This document shows positions 40,612 to 56,600 of a stretch of 64,000 bases of DNA, piece by piece. Numbering within the stretch: position 1 is the stretch's first letter; every line of letters starts with the position of its first letter. Made by a program: the position numbers and the translations under genes. The DNA comes from Caprimulgus europaeus. Taxonomy: Eukaryota > Chordata > Aves > Caprimulgiformes > Caprimulgidae. Where the stretch lies: assembly GCA_907165065.1 (NCBI GenBank), contig OU015550.1:5181501-5245500 (forward strand), given 5' to 3'. Below the pieces are notes generated by a model. That model had not been told where the DNA came from, did not search any database, and saw nothing but the letters and a program-made list of their open reading frames with translations.

Positions 40612-41197
40612 TAAAAAAAAAAAAAGAATCCCTGACAAAGTGCTTTACTGAGGATCCTCACCAGTGAGGCGGGCGGTGGAAGGTGTTTGACAGGAAGGGT
40701 GCATGACACAAGGGGAAACTGAGGCACAGAACAGTTCAATCCACAGCAGCTGACCCTGGCTGCTTTCAGACCTGTGCCGTGGCCACCAGCCCCACTCCTC
40801 CCCAGCGCAGCCTGTACACACCATGAGCACCACGGGGCCACCAGTCCGTGTGCTGGGAAGGGTCACCTGCGGGGACAAAGTCATGGCTTCTGGCAAGGCA
40901 GCAGGAGCACCGCACCCTGGCACTGTCACCGCAGGGGCATTGCCTGCTCGGGTGCCACGCGGCAGTAGATCGAGGGGGACAGGGATGCTGCTGGTTTGGG
41001 AGAGCAGCTCTGGAGATGTGGGGAGCAGCAACCCCCAGGATGTGCAGCCAGCTGGCCCCAGCATGCCAAGAGGTGGCCATCGTGTGCCTTGGCTTGGCCA
41101 ACATCTGCGGGGTGGGGGGCACAGACCCCCCGGGCTGGGCTCCAGCCTCAGGCATTGTGGGTGCAGGACAGCCTGGAGCTCAGCAGCATGTCCAGGG

Positions 41198-43450
41198 TCA
41201 ACAGCAGCTCTTCTTGGGCTTGTCGTTGGGAGTGAGTTTGATGGAGTCGGTTAAATAACTCTCAAAAATCCCTTTATACTGGAAAAAAGCAGAGAAGAGA
41301 AAAGGGGGAGTGATGCTGGGTCAGAGTCAGCCTGAGCTGAGTGGGGAGCAGAGGATTTGTGATTAATGACAAAATCCAGGGAAAAGCCACTTGGCTCAGC
41401 CGAGGAGCAGGGCCACCTCGCTCGCTTGGCTCGGGGACACGAAGGTCCCCATGGGATGGCCACTAGAGGACAGTGCTGGCGCACTGTGCAGTGCCACACA
41501 CCCATTCCTGTCACCACGGGCAAGGAGAAATGCCAATTCCTATTCTTTTCGAACTTGTTTTCGATCTATTTTAAGAAATCAAGCACTGATGCGTTTCCCT
41601 TCCCTGGGGGCTCTCCCACACGGCATAAACAGATGTTGTGCATCACCGGGAGGGTCTGTCAGACCAGCTCCAGCGGTGCTGAGGGGGTGATGCTCACCGT
41701 TGCTAACGCCTGCTTGGCCAGGGTCTCGAAAGCCTCTGCCACATTGATGTTGTTCTTGGCGCTGACTTCAAAATAAGGGATGTCTTTCTCCTTGCACCAG
41801 GCTGAGGCCATCTCCCTGGGTACCTGCGGGAGAGGAGGATGGAGCCACCGTACAGCCCTGCACAGGGCTGCCCAGAGCTGCTGGAGAGTTGGCAGAGGGC
41901 ACCCTCCTCGCCCATCCAGGTGCTGCTGGGTGCTGGCAGGTATCTGAGATGTTTAATTCCTGCTGCCTTCAGTGAGCACAATCTCTGCTGCAAAGGGCAG
42001 TGAGGGGATGCTTATGCCCTCAAAGAGGCACAAGGGAGGTGGCACCCAGCATCTCCTTGCCCAGGAGCTCTGATTTCCATGTGAGCAGCAGCAGAAGGCT
42101 GCTTCTGCAGAAGGATCAGCACTCACAAACCACTGGGGCACTGAGACATCCCAGTCCATGCAGCCCACTCATCCTCCACCACCCTTACCTGGCGATCACA
42201 GATGTCTATTTTGTTCCCCAGCACGACCATGGGGAAATCTTGCTCCCTTGGAATGACCTTCTCCAGGAAGTCATCTCTCCAGTTGTCCAGGGCCTCAAAG
42301 GACTCCCTGTCCGTCACATCGAAGGCCAGCATGCAGCCATCTGAGCCTTTGTAAAAGGTCGACACCATGGACCGGAATCGCTCCTGTCCCCCCGTGTCCC
42401 AGATCTAAGGCAGAGAAGGGCACAGGTACAGACACACGCCACGAGGAGCGCGGGCGTTGGCAGCCCTGGGCTGGGTTGAGCTTCGGGGAGTACTGATCCC
42501 CAGAACTCATGTGGCATTTCAGTCCAGTTCATGGACACTCAGGGCTGCTGAAAATCAGCTCCTGCAAATCTAGCCCCGCATATCATGACACCAGTAAGTA
42601 CGTGGGGACAGCAGGACATGGTGGGACACAACGTGCCCACGGGACTGGGACAAGCACCCTGGGTGGCCCCAGCCCTGCTCACCTGCAGTTTCAGGGGGGT
42701 GCTGTCCACTGCAAGGACTTTGGTCAGGATGCTGGCGCCCAGCGTGGTGCGATAGTCTTCGTAGAACGTCTTGTGCACGTACTGGTGCAGGAGGGAGGTT
42801 TTGCCCACGCTGGTGGGAGGGAAGAGACGTGGGTGAGGATTCACATAGCAAAGCCAGGCTTGAGGGGTCAATCACAGCATGGACAGGGGCTGTGCACCCA
42901 CAGGCTCCCAGGCCAGCGCACACATAGAATCATAGAACAGTTTGGTTGGAAAAGACCTTTGAGGTCATCAAGTCCAACTGTACCTGTCCACTGCTAAACC
43001 ATCTCTCTGAGCACCTCATCTACCCGGCTTTTAAACACCTCCAGGGACGGGGACTCCATTATTTCCCTCAGTAGCCCATTCCAGTGCCTGAGAACCCTTT
43101 CAGTGAAGAAATTTTTCCTGATATCCATCCAATCTGTACCTCCCTGGCACAATTTGAGGCCATTCCCCCTTGTCCTGTCACTTGTTACTTGGGAGAAAAG
43201 ACCCACCCCACCTCTCTACACCCTCCTTTCAGGGAGTTGCAAAGAGCCAGAAGGTCTCCCCTCAGCCTCCTTTTCTCCAGGCTCAACACCCCCAGTTCCC
43301 TCAGCCGGGAACTCAGCACACTTGTGCTCTGGACCCTTCCCCAGCTCGTTGCTGTTCTCAGCAGGGCTCCCCTCCCATCACCAGCGCCACGCCTTACCCC
43401 AGAGCTCCTATGATAATTATCTTCAGATCCACCTTCTTGCTGGCATCCAT
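41198..43450 (-). CDS. RAB7B: RAB7B, late-endosomal/Golgi small GTPase
   Basis: Five minus-strand coding exons (43398-43450, 42683-42809, 42189-42404, 41698-41823, 41198-41278) join in frame into 200 residues (human about 199). Visible GTPase motifs are the P-loop GALGVGKTS (15-23), switch [13 protein letters not shown] (62-72, with Gly replacing the usual Ala of WDTAGQ, as in mammalian RAB7B), GNKID (123-127) and EVSAK (151-155). The C-terminus SCC supplies the double cysteine for prenylation. By family knowledge RAB7B controls transport from endosomes to the trans-Golgi and dampens TLR signalling in myeloid cells. The start [10 protein letters not shown] aligns with the human start, but an upstream exon offers an in-frame earlier ATG (see 44495). 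Intron 1 contains a 450-base CR1 copy. The Rab7b-specific sequence [18 protein letters not shown] separates it from RAB29 and RAB7A. Confidence 0.96.
42924..43372 (-). mobile_element. CR1 LINE, longer 3' copy in RAB7B intron 1
   Basis: Starts ATAGAATCATAGAACAGTTT and continues through the TTGGAAAAGACCTTTGAGGTC, CTTGTCCTGTCACTTGTTAC and CCTTTTCTCCAGGCTCAACA blocks, all in reverse orientation. This is the longest CR1 copy in the window. It ends about 25 bases before the RAB7B exon 1 splice donor. Confidence 0.93.
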
Positions 43451-44494
43451 GGACAGGCCCTGCGGGACAAGAGAGGGTCACCCCGGCTGAGGGGATGGGA
43501 CCGGCTCCCACCAAACCCCACGGTGCTGGCGGAGGTGTGGGAGCAACCGCTGCTCCCCACAACCTCTCCCTGCTTCCCACCCCAGGGTCCCGGACTCTGC
43601 CGTGTCCACACCGTGCCAGCACCGTGTCCAGGCTGTGCCAGCACCCTGCTGAGCTCGTGTCCCGGCAGTGGTGGGGGCAGAAACCCCCGTGCTGAGCTCA
43701 GCCCACGTCCCCGCCCGGGACTGGCTCCCGAGGTGCCGGTGCACGTCTGGACTCGCCAACTCATCACCACCGAAAGCTGCTGCGAGCAACTTCCCTGCCT
43801 CTCCCTCTCCCTCTCAAGTGCAATCCCTCCCCTAAACCTGGTGCACACCGGGGGTCTTGGGGAAAATTACGTTTATTAAAGAAGACCACAGCTGGCTGGA
43901 CTTTCCTTAGTGCCCCAGGGGTGCCACCCAGCCTGGGAACACCCCAAAAAGCTACGTTCTCACCATGTCCTGGTGTCCCCACGTGCTCTGTTCCCATCCA
44001 TCCCAAGGCAGGACCCCCAAGCACCTCCAGCAAACCCCCTCCCCAGGCAGGAACGAGCATCCTGGGGTGGTCTCAGCAGCCCCGTCCGTGTGGCAGCCTC
44101 AGGCACGGCAGCGGCCGCGGCGCAGATGGAATCGCTCCCTGTGAGCCTCAGCTCTGCATTTTTCCCCGATGCGTTGGCCAGTCCTGTGCTGCTCCCCCTG
44201 GCACATCACCCTGCCAGGGCGGCTCTCGGCCGGGGGCTCCAGCCTCTCCTGCACCCCCTCTGCCACCCCAGCCCGGCCGTGGGCAGCATCCTTGGCACGG
44301 GCAGAGCCTCGTGTCTCCACATGCACAAACTTTCCAGTCCTTTTGCCAGCACCACACAGTTTTTTTTCCAAAGCCAGGCGGTTTCAAACACAAAATGGAG
44401 TTTCCCAACATTTTTGCCTGTTGGCTGTTGCTCTGGGGGTCCCTGCTCAGCCGTGGTCTGCGGGGCAGAAGGGGTTGGAGGACAACACACTCAC

Positions 44495-44620
44495 CTGCCA
44501 GGGCATCCGTCTGCCGGGCGGCCGAGGCTCTCGGCTCCGTTCCAGCCAGCGTCCCGGGGTGGGAAGAGGAGAGAGAGGAGGATCCAAGAGCGGACGGCCA
44601 GCCCCGGCGCTGATTCCCGC
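44495..44620 (-). other. RAB7B: Probable 5' exon and CpG-rich promoter of RAB7B
   Basis: GC-rich sequence ends in CCCTGGCAG followed by the consensus donor GTGAGTGTG (donor 44489-44494). The next exon begins at 43459 after a good acceptor (CCGCAG). Splicing these joins an ATG at 44506 in frame with the RAB7B start, adding MPWQGLS before MDASKK. The transcription start is not visible, so the right boundary is a guess. Confidence 0.45.
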
Positions 44621-45248
44621 CTGCCCGGGGAAGGCGGCTGCGGGGCCCCACGCCGTGACATCAGCAGAAAGGGGCCGAGATCCCGCGGAGCTGGCGGAGG
44701 AGCTGCGGGCGGGCGCTGGGATGTCACCACGTTTCCTTCAGCTCTGGGGTTCTGCCAGACACTCCCCAGATCAGGGTCTGATAGGGGAAGGAGAACAAGG
44801 CTCTCCTCATCTCTGGGGTCTGGGGTTGACTTTTGACCACTTGGGCTCCCCCGGTACCTTTGACCCATCTCCTGGGGACCCGTTATCTGCGTTCCTGCCG
44901 GGGGGGTTATTTAGGGCTGAGAACAAAACCGCGGTGGGGCTGTGGGCAGCATCCCCAGAGCCCACGGGAGCCGCCCTGGACTTTGCTCAGGCAGCTCCGA
45001 TAGCATGGGATGGGATAAGTGGCTTTGGGAGCTGGGGACAGTGGGGGGACAATGAGCAGAGAGGTGGGGCTGGGGGCTCAGTCTGGCAGAGAGGGGGGAG
45101 CAGATGGGCAAGGGTCCCTTTGAGGGGGCTGGGGGCTCTGTGTGGCTTCGTCTCCTTTTGCAGGCAGGAGGAGAGGGGCAAGGTGGGAAGCAGGAGCGTT
45201 TGCAGCCCCTCAGTACATCGTGTCACATCTCTGAAACCCCCAGCCATT

Positions 45249-45314
45249 TTTTGGACACTTTTAAGATTCATTTTAAACACTTTTAAGATTAATTTTGGAC
45301 ACTCTTAAGATTCA
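45249..45314. repeat. Three tandem 22-bp units abutting a CR1 copy
   Basis: Units at 45249-45270, 45271-45292 and 45293-45314, consensus TTTTGGACACTTTTAAGATTCA with one to four changes each. The third unit runs directly into the CR1 sequence. Confidence 0.95.
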
Positions 45315-45430
45315 GCTGGACAGGGTGCTGGCCCATCTTGTCTAGACCACGTCTTTGCTGTGCTTTTGACAAAAAAGGTTGGACCAGGTGATTCTTAAGG
45401 TCCCTTCCAACCTATGATTCTATGATTCCA
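45315..45430 (+). mobile_element. CR1 LINE 3' end
   Basis: Sense CR1 tail: GCTGGACAGGGTGCTGG, GTTGGACCAGGTGATTCTTA, AAGGTCCCTTCCAACC and the terminal TATGATTCTATGATTC. Confidence 0.92.
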
Positions 45431-46292
45431 GTCCTTAGAGGCTCCCACCCAGCACCCATGGCCACAGCCAGCATCCCATGGGCACCCCAAAAGGAGGGAA
45501 TCATGTCAGGATGGGAACCTCAGTAACCAGAGCTGGTGGCATCTCTGAAGGAGACATGTTCAGCTGGTAAGTGGGATTTTCGGGATCTCTCTGCCTCAGT
45601 GGAGCAACTGAGGAAGCCTCTCTGAGCATTGGGCCAGTGGCCACAGCTGTTTGGCACAGGAAAACCTGCCCAGCCGCGGCTGCAAAGGCAGAGCTGTGCT
45701 CCTCAGTGTGCAAGGGCAGGTCCTCAGCCTTTGCCAAGCATTTGATAGGATTTGAGGTTTGCAGCAGGAGTGAGGTGTCCCCCCCTTGATCTATGAACCC
45801 TCCTGGCTCCCTCACCCTGAACAACAAGCACTGATGGCTTCAGAAGGACCCCACCCCTGGGGACATAGTAGGGAGGTCCCTCTGAGGCCACCAGCTTTGG
45901 CTTTTCTACTGGTTGCCCTAATTTTTGTAGATTTTTTTTTTTTGCTGTAGACTTCCCTTATGGGATCTCAGGGAAGATCTCTGCACTCAGCAGGACAAAC
46001 CCTCCCCCTCCTCCTTCCCAGGTGCAATTTTGGGACCTGTCTGGCCAGAAAAATCTGTTTTTTCCCCCTACGGGGCAAGTGCAGGGAGGAGCTGGGATGA
46101 GGCAGGAGAAGCACCTGAGCCAGTTCTCACCGGCGGTGGGTAAAAGGCTGATGTTTCCCTGGAGCAGATCTCTCCTTAATCCCTGTTTTCAGCCTATTTT
46201 CCTCGTGCTGCTTCACCTTTGCCCTTGCAGTGAGACTTCACTGTCCAACCTCTCCCCTGACTACTTCTGCCCTCGTTCCTCTCGACACATCC

Positions 46293-46357
46293 CTCCACGC
46301 CGGTGGGATGGACATTGCTCACCCGGTCAGATGATCGATGCCTCTCCACGCCGGTGG
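46293..46357. repeat. Duplicated 14-mer CTCCACGCCGGTGG
   Basis: Identical copies at 46293-46306 and 46344-46357, 51 bases apart. Each has CCAC/GTGG arms, so it is partly palindromic. Confidence 0.8.
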
Positions 46358-48158
46358 AGATGGGATTTGTGGTTGTGCTGCTACAGCTGACGCCTGCAGC
46401 CACTTCTGCTTTCAGGCTGTGCCCATCAGGGTGCCCAGCCTGGGCTCAGCGCCAACACCAACTTTCTTTTATTAGATTTCACAAGAAAAGGGATTTTCCC
46501 AAAGCTCCTGCTCTTATAACCACTCCTGGTGAGAGCTTCTCCCTGGATGAAGGCAGTGGGAGTGATGGTGTAGAGGGGTTGATGGCCAAGATGTTGCTCA
46601 GCAGCTCCTGCAACCACATCTACAATCCTGTCCCCATTGCTTCACAAAGTCAGCAATTCTGAGGAAAAAAAAGTGTGTTTTTTGTTCCCTGTGACTATGA
46701 GGAAGATCTTGCAGCTAGGAGATGATGAAACACAAACCCAGGGCTGCCACGGGCAGAGGAAAGGCTCGTGTGGACAAGGAGGGGACGGGCTGTTCCCTGC
46801 AGAAGGCTCGTGGGGCAGTGAGAGTGAGGGAAGGGGAAGAAAGCAAAAGGCACCCAAGTGACGAGAGTGTTCCCTGCAGCTGATGGGCCACCTCTGCTCC
46901 CCAGGGGACAGAGGGACCCCAACGCTCGCTTTTGGGGTGCTCAGTGTTTGCTGGAGCAACGTCCCCTGAGCATCCCCCATGCACAGGGAGAGAGGGGCTG
47001 GAGGTGACCCCTATGAGACCTGCCAAGAGGACATGGGATGCTCTGGGACCCCAAGAGCACATGGCAGCAGAGCAACCCTGGTCAAGTCCAGGCTGGGCCA
47101 CCTCTTGCTGTCAGCCAAGTGGTTCCTCGTCATGCTGGAGAAGCTGATTGCAGCCCTACTGCCTACAGCCACGGTGATGGGCTGGTGCCCAGCAGCACCT
47201 TGGTGTGCAAAGAGTTAAACTGGAGGAGGGAGAGACCTTTGTCCAACTGCCCCCACACCTTATCTGCCCGGTGCCTGGGGAAAGCACAGCTGAGGTGAAG
47301 TCAATACAGGAACCGGTTACAGAAACCATATGTTGGTCAGTGGCACAATCGATATTTCTAAGGCAGGCAGAGATTTTCTTTTATTGCAAACGACAAAGCT
47401 GAGCTGCAAAGTTTCCAACCAGATCTGAATTTTCCAGCACTCTCAATCCCAGCCCTGAAGTCTGCTCTGGTCTGGGAAAGATGCAGCAGGCACAAAGCCT
47501 GGATCCCACCTCAGGGACCCCAGCACCCCCTGCCATGGGGCTTTGCTTCAGTGCTAGCCAGGGAAAGGCAGCGAAGGCACAGACAAAAATAACCCTTCTC
47601 CGAGCTTCCCTTTCTTGCTGCCTTCCCTGCGACGCTCGGGGTGCATCATGCATGAGCCACCATCACTCATGCTTTCTCCCACATCCCTTGCACCATCAGC
47701 AAGTCACATGCAGTGACTCATGGGGACCCCCATGGCCAGCAGCTCCCCACTGTTCCCCCCCTCACCCCCAGCCTGTGGCCACTGGCTGCCAGCCTTGCTG
47801 GTTGATTTGCCCTCTCTCACTTCATGTACCCACCAACCACATTGTCTTTGCAAGTGCCCAGGGGGATCCAAGCAAAATTCACTGGAAATCACCAGTTGTT
47901 CTGGGATTTTTGAGGCAGAGGAAGAGCCCCAGGGTCTCTCCAGTCTCCTCGGTACCTTCCTGTGTACCAGCACCAGCTCAGCCGCTGAAGGGACACGTTT
48001 TCCCAGTGAACTCGCTGCTCCCCCAGCCCCAGCCCTGCCCCTGCCCGCAGCCCTCGCCCAGGGCTCAGCGGGGAGCTCGGGGATGTCCACAGCCACCTCC
48101 TGGGACTCTCTTTTCTCTGGAATGACACGAGTGTGACAGGTTTTGTTGTATTAAAGCT

Positions 48159-48164
48159 TTTATT
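48159..48164 (-). terminator. CTSE: CTSE poly(A) signal AATAAA
   Basis: GTCAATAAAAGC on the minus strand, about 235 bases past the CTSE stop, followed by T/GT-rich sequence suitable for cleavage near 48140. Confidence 0.8.
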
Positions 48165-48398
48165 GACCCCTGTTTAAAAAAAGAGGATCTGCAAAGCAGA
48201 TCACAAAACTGCTCGAGACATTTTCTATTCATTATGAAACATCTTCCCAGTGTGGACTGAACTTCTGCTGGGCTCTGCAGCCGCAGCCCCCGGGTGTCTT
48301 CATCACCTCCAGGGACACTGATGCAGCGGTGAAACCTCCTGCCCTGCTCCAGGGCAGCAGCTTGGTGGCTCCATCCCCCTCCTACCCCAGCCACAGCC

Positions 48399-52614
<4,216 letters not shown>

Positions 52615-52666
52615 GTCGGTGGCTTTGGCCGGGCTGTGCGGGTGCAGGCAGCGCCGCGGCGTTGTT

Positions 52667-52672
52667 CTTATA
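52667..52672 (-). promoter_or_regulatory. CTSE: CTSE TATA box
   Basis: GGTATAAGAAC on the minus strand, 53-58 bases before the CTSE ATG. This places transcription start near 52640 with a very short 5' UTR, consistent with a tissue-specific TATA promoter. Confidence 0.65.
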
Positions 52673-52942
52673 CCAACAGGTCCACCCTCAGCCCGCGGCG
52701 CCCGCGATAACGCCCCTCTCAATGTCAACACGGGGCTCTGGCAGTGGGAATGAATCACTGGCCACGTCCCAGGCGAGGCAGAGCGAGTGTATCGGGGTCA
52801 AGTTTGTTTTTGTGGGCGAGGGGCTGGCAGTGGCAGAGCAGGATGGTGTGTGGGGACCTGCTGGGTGCTGGGCAGAGGGGTGGGTCACCCGCTTTTGGGG
52901 TGCAGAGAAGGTCCCGCAGCAGGAACAGAGTGGGGTCTCCAT

Positions 52943-53012
52943 GGAATCCCAGACTGGTTTGGGTTGGAAGGGACCTTAAAAATCATCCAGTTCCAACCCC
53001 CCTGCCATGGCA
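52943..53012 (-). mobile_element. CR1 LINE 3' end, short
   Basis: GGAATCCCAGACTGGTTTGG, then TTGGAAGGGACCTTAAAAAT and the CCAACCCCCCTGCCATGGCA block, reverse orientation. Confidence 0.85.
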
Positions 53013-53590
53013 CCAGCCCATTACCCACTGGAAATCACCAGTTGAGCTGGTGGAAATTCCCCCAGATGCTCCAGGTGAGCATTTCCCTTTTCCTTTGCCC
53101 CACAGCCACCCCTGGGGACCTGGCTATGGCCATGGGGTCCCTCACACCCTGACAGCTGCCCAGGCAATGCAGGACAAGGATGTGTTTCCCAACATTGAGC
53201 AGCTGCCAAACAAATTTTAAAAGGCAAAGACTAATTAGCAGTGATGAACTGCTCAGGAATCTGGAACTTTCCCTTTTAAATAGCAGCCAGTGTCATCAAA
53301 GCAGGTCGAGAAGAAGCAGCTTTGCGTGGGAGACAGTTACATGTCACCTTACAGCCACTAATGGGCTCTTCCCCTTCCGAGTGGCTGATTTTTGTTTAAC
53401 ACAGGATGGCTGGCTCATTAAGCCTCTGGGAATGCAAATAAAAAATGCTAATGAACAAATAAAGCTTTGAGATAGGGAGGGGAGGGGAGTGGGGGAGGCA
53501 AGTGGGGTGAGCGAAGCTTTTCCTGCTGCCACCATCTCTCAGCCACGGATGCTGTGTTGTCCTTGGGGTTGTTTTCCATGTTTACATGGC

Positions 53591-53630
53591 ATAACTGTAA
53601 ATAACTGTAAATAACTGTAAATAACTGTAA
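53591..53630. repeat. Four tandem copies of ATAACTGTAA
   Basis: Exact 10-base units, with a partial fifth (TAACTGG). Confidence 0.95.
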
Positions 53631-56600
53631 TAACTGGTGATGGTGGCACAAAGGGAGGCTGTTCTAATCACATTTCCGTTTATCCCAGTTAGTCCATTTT
53701 ATCTAATTAAAGTCCTCGCCCTGGGAAATTAAAAGTCCTTGCCCTGTGAGGTGCAGGTACAGAGGGGCACTGAAAGCCCAGGCTGATGGGGGGGAGCTGA
53801 GAACGAGCCAACTCGTGTCTCCTGCTCTGGGGTCTGCTCTCTCCATCCCGGGGAGCTGCTGCTGGGCTCCTCCTCTCTCTTCGTAAGGAGATTAAGCTTA
53901 AAAAAAAATCTCATCAAAGGTTTCTTTGCTGTGACAGTGGGGACACTGGTCATGCCAGATTCGACACAGGTGGCTGCTGCAGCTGCTTTTTCCAAGTCAA
54001 GTGCAAATTCCCTGCATTTCCCCCTGCCCAGGTTGGTGTCTGGAATATTTTTTACTAGTAGCTTTTATATGAATTTATTATCTATTTCCCTTTTAAGATG
54101 CAGTTTAATGGACCAGCCTCTTTTCTCATCCTAATTTATTCATAGAAGGGATTTAAAAAAACCCCAACAAACCTTCCTAAAACAAAACCAAGTGCCAGAT
54201 CAGCCGAAAGCAGCACGTCCAATGCTAGGGACATGGTTTATAACCCGAAAATCCTGTAAGAAAATCCAGCCTGAGGGGTCATTGGGCTGCTGAGATAAAC
54301 GTGAGCATCAGCTGTAGCACAGACAAGCTGAATACTTTAAGCTAAATAGTTTATTTAGTGGAAAAGATCCCCAATTGGATCATCATAATCTGCAAACTCG
54401 TGACAGTAAATTCAGCATTAAAATATGAAGATTAAAGAAATGAAGAGGCCAAACCTTTCCTTTAGAATTTTTTGAAGTTAAGCAGATCTATTTCTACTTT
54501 AATTTAGCTATTTTAAAAATAATTTGACAACAACAAACTCTTAAAAGAAAACGAAAATTTTATTTCAAGTCTAAGAAAATGGGCTTTTTCTGTTTCTTTC
54601 GAGAGCCAAGCAAGGCTTGGCCGTATTTGTCGAGAAAATTGGGAAAATATATTTATTTCTTATGCATGTTCAGCTATTTGCCCGTGTTTGAAATGCAGTG
54701 TGTAGTCTGCATCATTGACAATTCACAGTTCCTCACCTCAGCAAGGCTCAGCCGTGGTGCTGCCCGTCCCTGCCTGCGCCCAGGGTGTGGGTGCAGCCTC
54801 CTGGCACCTCCTGATGTGGCAGAGACAGCCCAGAGTGCTGGAGCCAAACATGCAGGATTATTTATAAGGCTGGGGTCCTTTGGATCCATCTTGTTAATAA
54901 AACAGTAGAAAAAGCCTTTTTATTCAGTAGAAATGTAATGAAACGTGACTGCCAGCTACTGGAACATCCCTGGTCTTATAAGTAATATATGGTCACATAG
55001 TCCTGTGTCACTGCCAGGCAGTGGCTGTCACAAAGCCTCTCTTACCCCATCCAGCTTTACACATTTGCCCTCAGAGACATTAGAAATAGGTTATGCACCT
55101 CGTGCAGAGAACATGCCTCTTGCTGGCTCAGCTTATGGCACTTTACTCATTTTAAGAAACCTGCTTTCAGGCTAAAAATATATTATCTGGGGTTTTTTTC
55201 TGTTGTTGTTTTGGTTTTTTTTAAATTTCCTTTAGTTTAGCCACTTCCACGACTAGCTCTGATTCACATCACACCCAAGTGGCGTGTTCTGAAAAGCTTT
55301 TTTGCTGTTTATCAAATACTCCTTCCACCTGTTAATCTGTTTATGCATCATCGAGCACTTGAAAGAGCGAAACCCTGCAAGAGCAAACGCTCACTTTTAC
55401 AAAAAAATAAACAAACAAACCCAAACCCAAGCAAGTCCCAGTTCAACATCTCCCCCCGGCCCAGCAGCTGCGGGGGAAACTGAACCAAAATCCCCCTGAG
55501 GTGGAGCTGATGGATGGATGGTCCCCGTGGTACCAGGGGATGCGGGGGGATGTGGGCAGTGACTGACCCCCAGCATGGACCTGGCAGGGGACCCCAACTC
55601 AGGATGCAGCTCCTGGGGGTGAACCCCGACAGAGACGGACGGCTGAGGGTATGTAGAGATTCTCTGGAAAGTCCAAGGGCATCACAGAGGTGCTGGGATG
55701 TTATTTCCCTGGGAGAGGGTTGCTGTGGGAGCCAGGGGTGGTGGAGATGTTTAAACGGCAGCAGGCACCATCCTCAGAAGTCAGAGACCCCATGGGAAAG
55801 GGGTCCCCTGGCCCATCTCCTGCCAAGGAAGAAGCTGAGGAGATGTTGGGAGGATGCAGGGCACCTCCAGAACCAAAATCCTCTTTCAGCTCCAGAGCTA
55901 CAAAACCAGTTCCCATGGAGTGGTGGCCCAGTGATGCCCAAATCTGCTGTGACCCAGCAAGCGTGGCCCTGCCAGTCTGCCCCTTGCACCTCGCCATTAC
56001 TGGGTCATGCCACAAACTGTCACCCACCAGGAAATTGTTCCAGACAATGGGCAGGAGGAGGCCAGTCCATCACTCCCACTGCTCACCCCCCAGCAGACCC
56101 CAAGCCATGCCAGGCTCTTGGCCCCTCTCCCTTAGGATTTAAAATGTTTTCCCCCTAGAGAAGACTTTTTCTTGGAAGCACCCAGAGCACTTTTTGGGTG
56201 GCAGCTCCCTGCTTTTGGGAATCTCTTGGTTCCTCTGAAGCTCCACTGCAATTTAGCACAAAACTGCTGGAAGATGGAGCACGAGGGAGAACTGCCCAGG
56301 GGGATACAATGTCCCCAGCCCTGGAGCAGAAGTGGCTGCAGAACAGCAGAGAAACACCCAAATGCATTTAAATGAGGCAGATGGCAGAGACGAAGCGTCA
56401 TGGAACCTCGTGTGGGCTCGTTCCTGCCATCACCATTGGGGTAGAGCGTGACCGCATCCGGCGCCCGGCCGGTGAGCGCTTCTGCACCGCTGGACCCCAA
56501 AACTGCTGCTGAAACGTCCTTGGCTCCTGCTCCTTCCAAGGCCCTGGCTGCTCCAGTCCTGTGGGAAAGGGAAGGTGTGGAAAGCCCCGGACTCCAGGTA

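Larger units (their letters stand above)
23079..41197. other. 18-kb intergenic interval, SLC26A9 5' flank to RAB7B 3' end
   Basis: No coding exon with homology or paired splice sites is recognised. Open frames of 190-361 codons occur but lie in GC-rich or repetitive DNA and match nothing. It must contain the SLC26A9 promoter and noncoding first exon, not located. Contents that can be named are a minisatellite at 26.69-26.99 kb, homopolymer runs, two CR1 fragments near 39.3 and 40.4 kb, and AT-rich blocks near 31.92-31.99, 33.54-33.66 and 37.9-38.15 kb. Confidence 0.6.
44621..48398. other. Intergenic, RAB7B 5' flank to CTSE 3' UTR
   Basis: No gene recognised. It contains three 22-base direct repeats beside a CR1 copy (45.25-45.43 kb), a 14-mer repeated 51 bases apart (46.29-46.36 kb), and the CTSE 3' UTR from about 48140 to 48398. 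Long open frames near 43.9-45.3 kb lie in GC-rich sequence without homology. Confidence 0.6.

Noticed and set aside
40611-40625. Poly-A run as the tail of a processed pseudogene
   Set aside because: No gene-like sequence precedes it; a RAB7B 3' end read on the other strand is at least as likely.
41198-43450. RAB29 or RAB7A instead of RAB7B
   Set aside because: [19 protein letters not shown] and the position beside CTSE point to RAB7B; RAB29 lies on the other side of PM20D1 in other vertebrates.
44169-45308. 379-codon plus-strand open frame
   Set aside because: It crosses the RAB7B CpG-rich 5' region in antisense and ends in simple repeats; no domain or splice logic.
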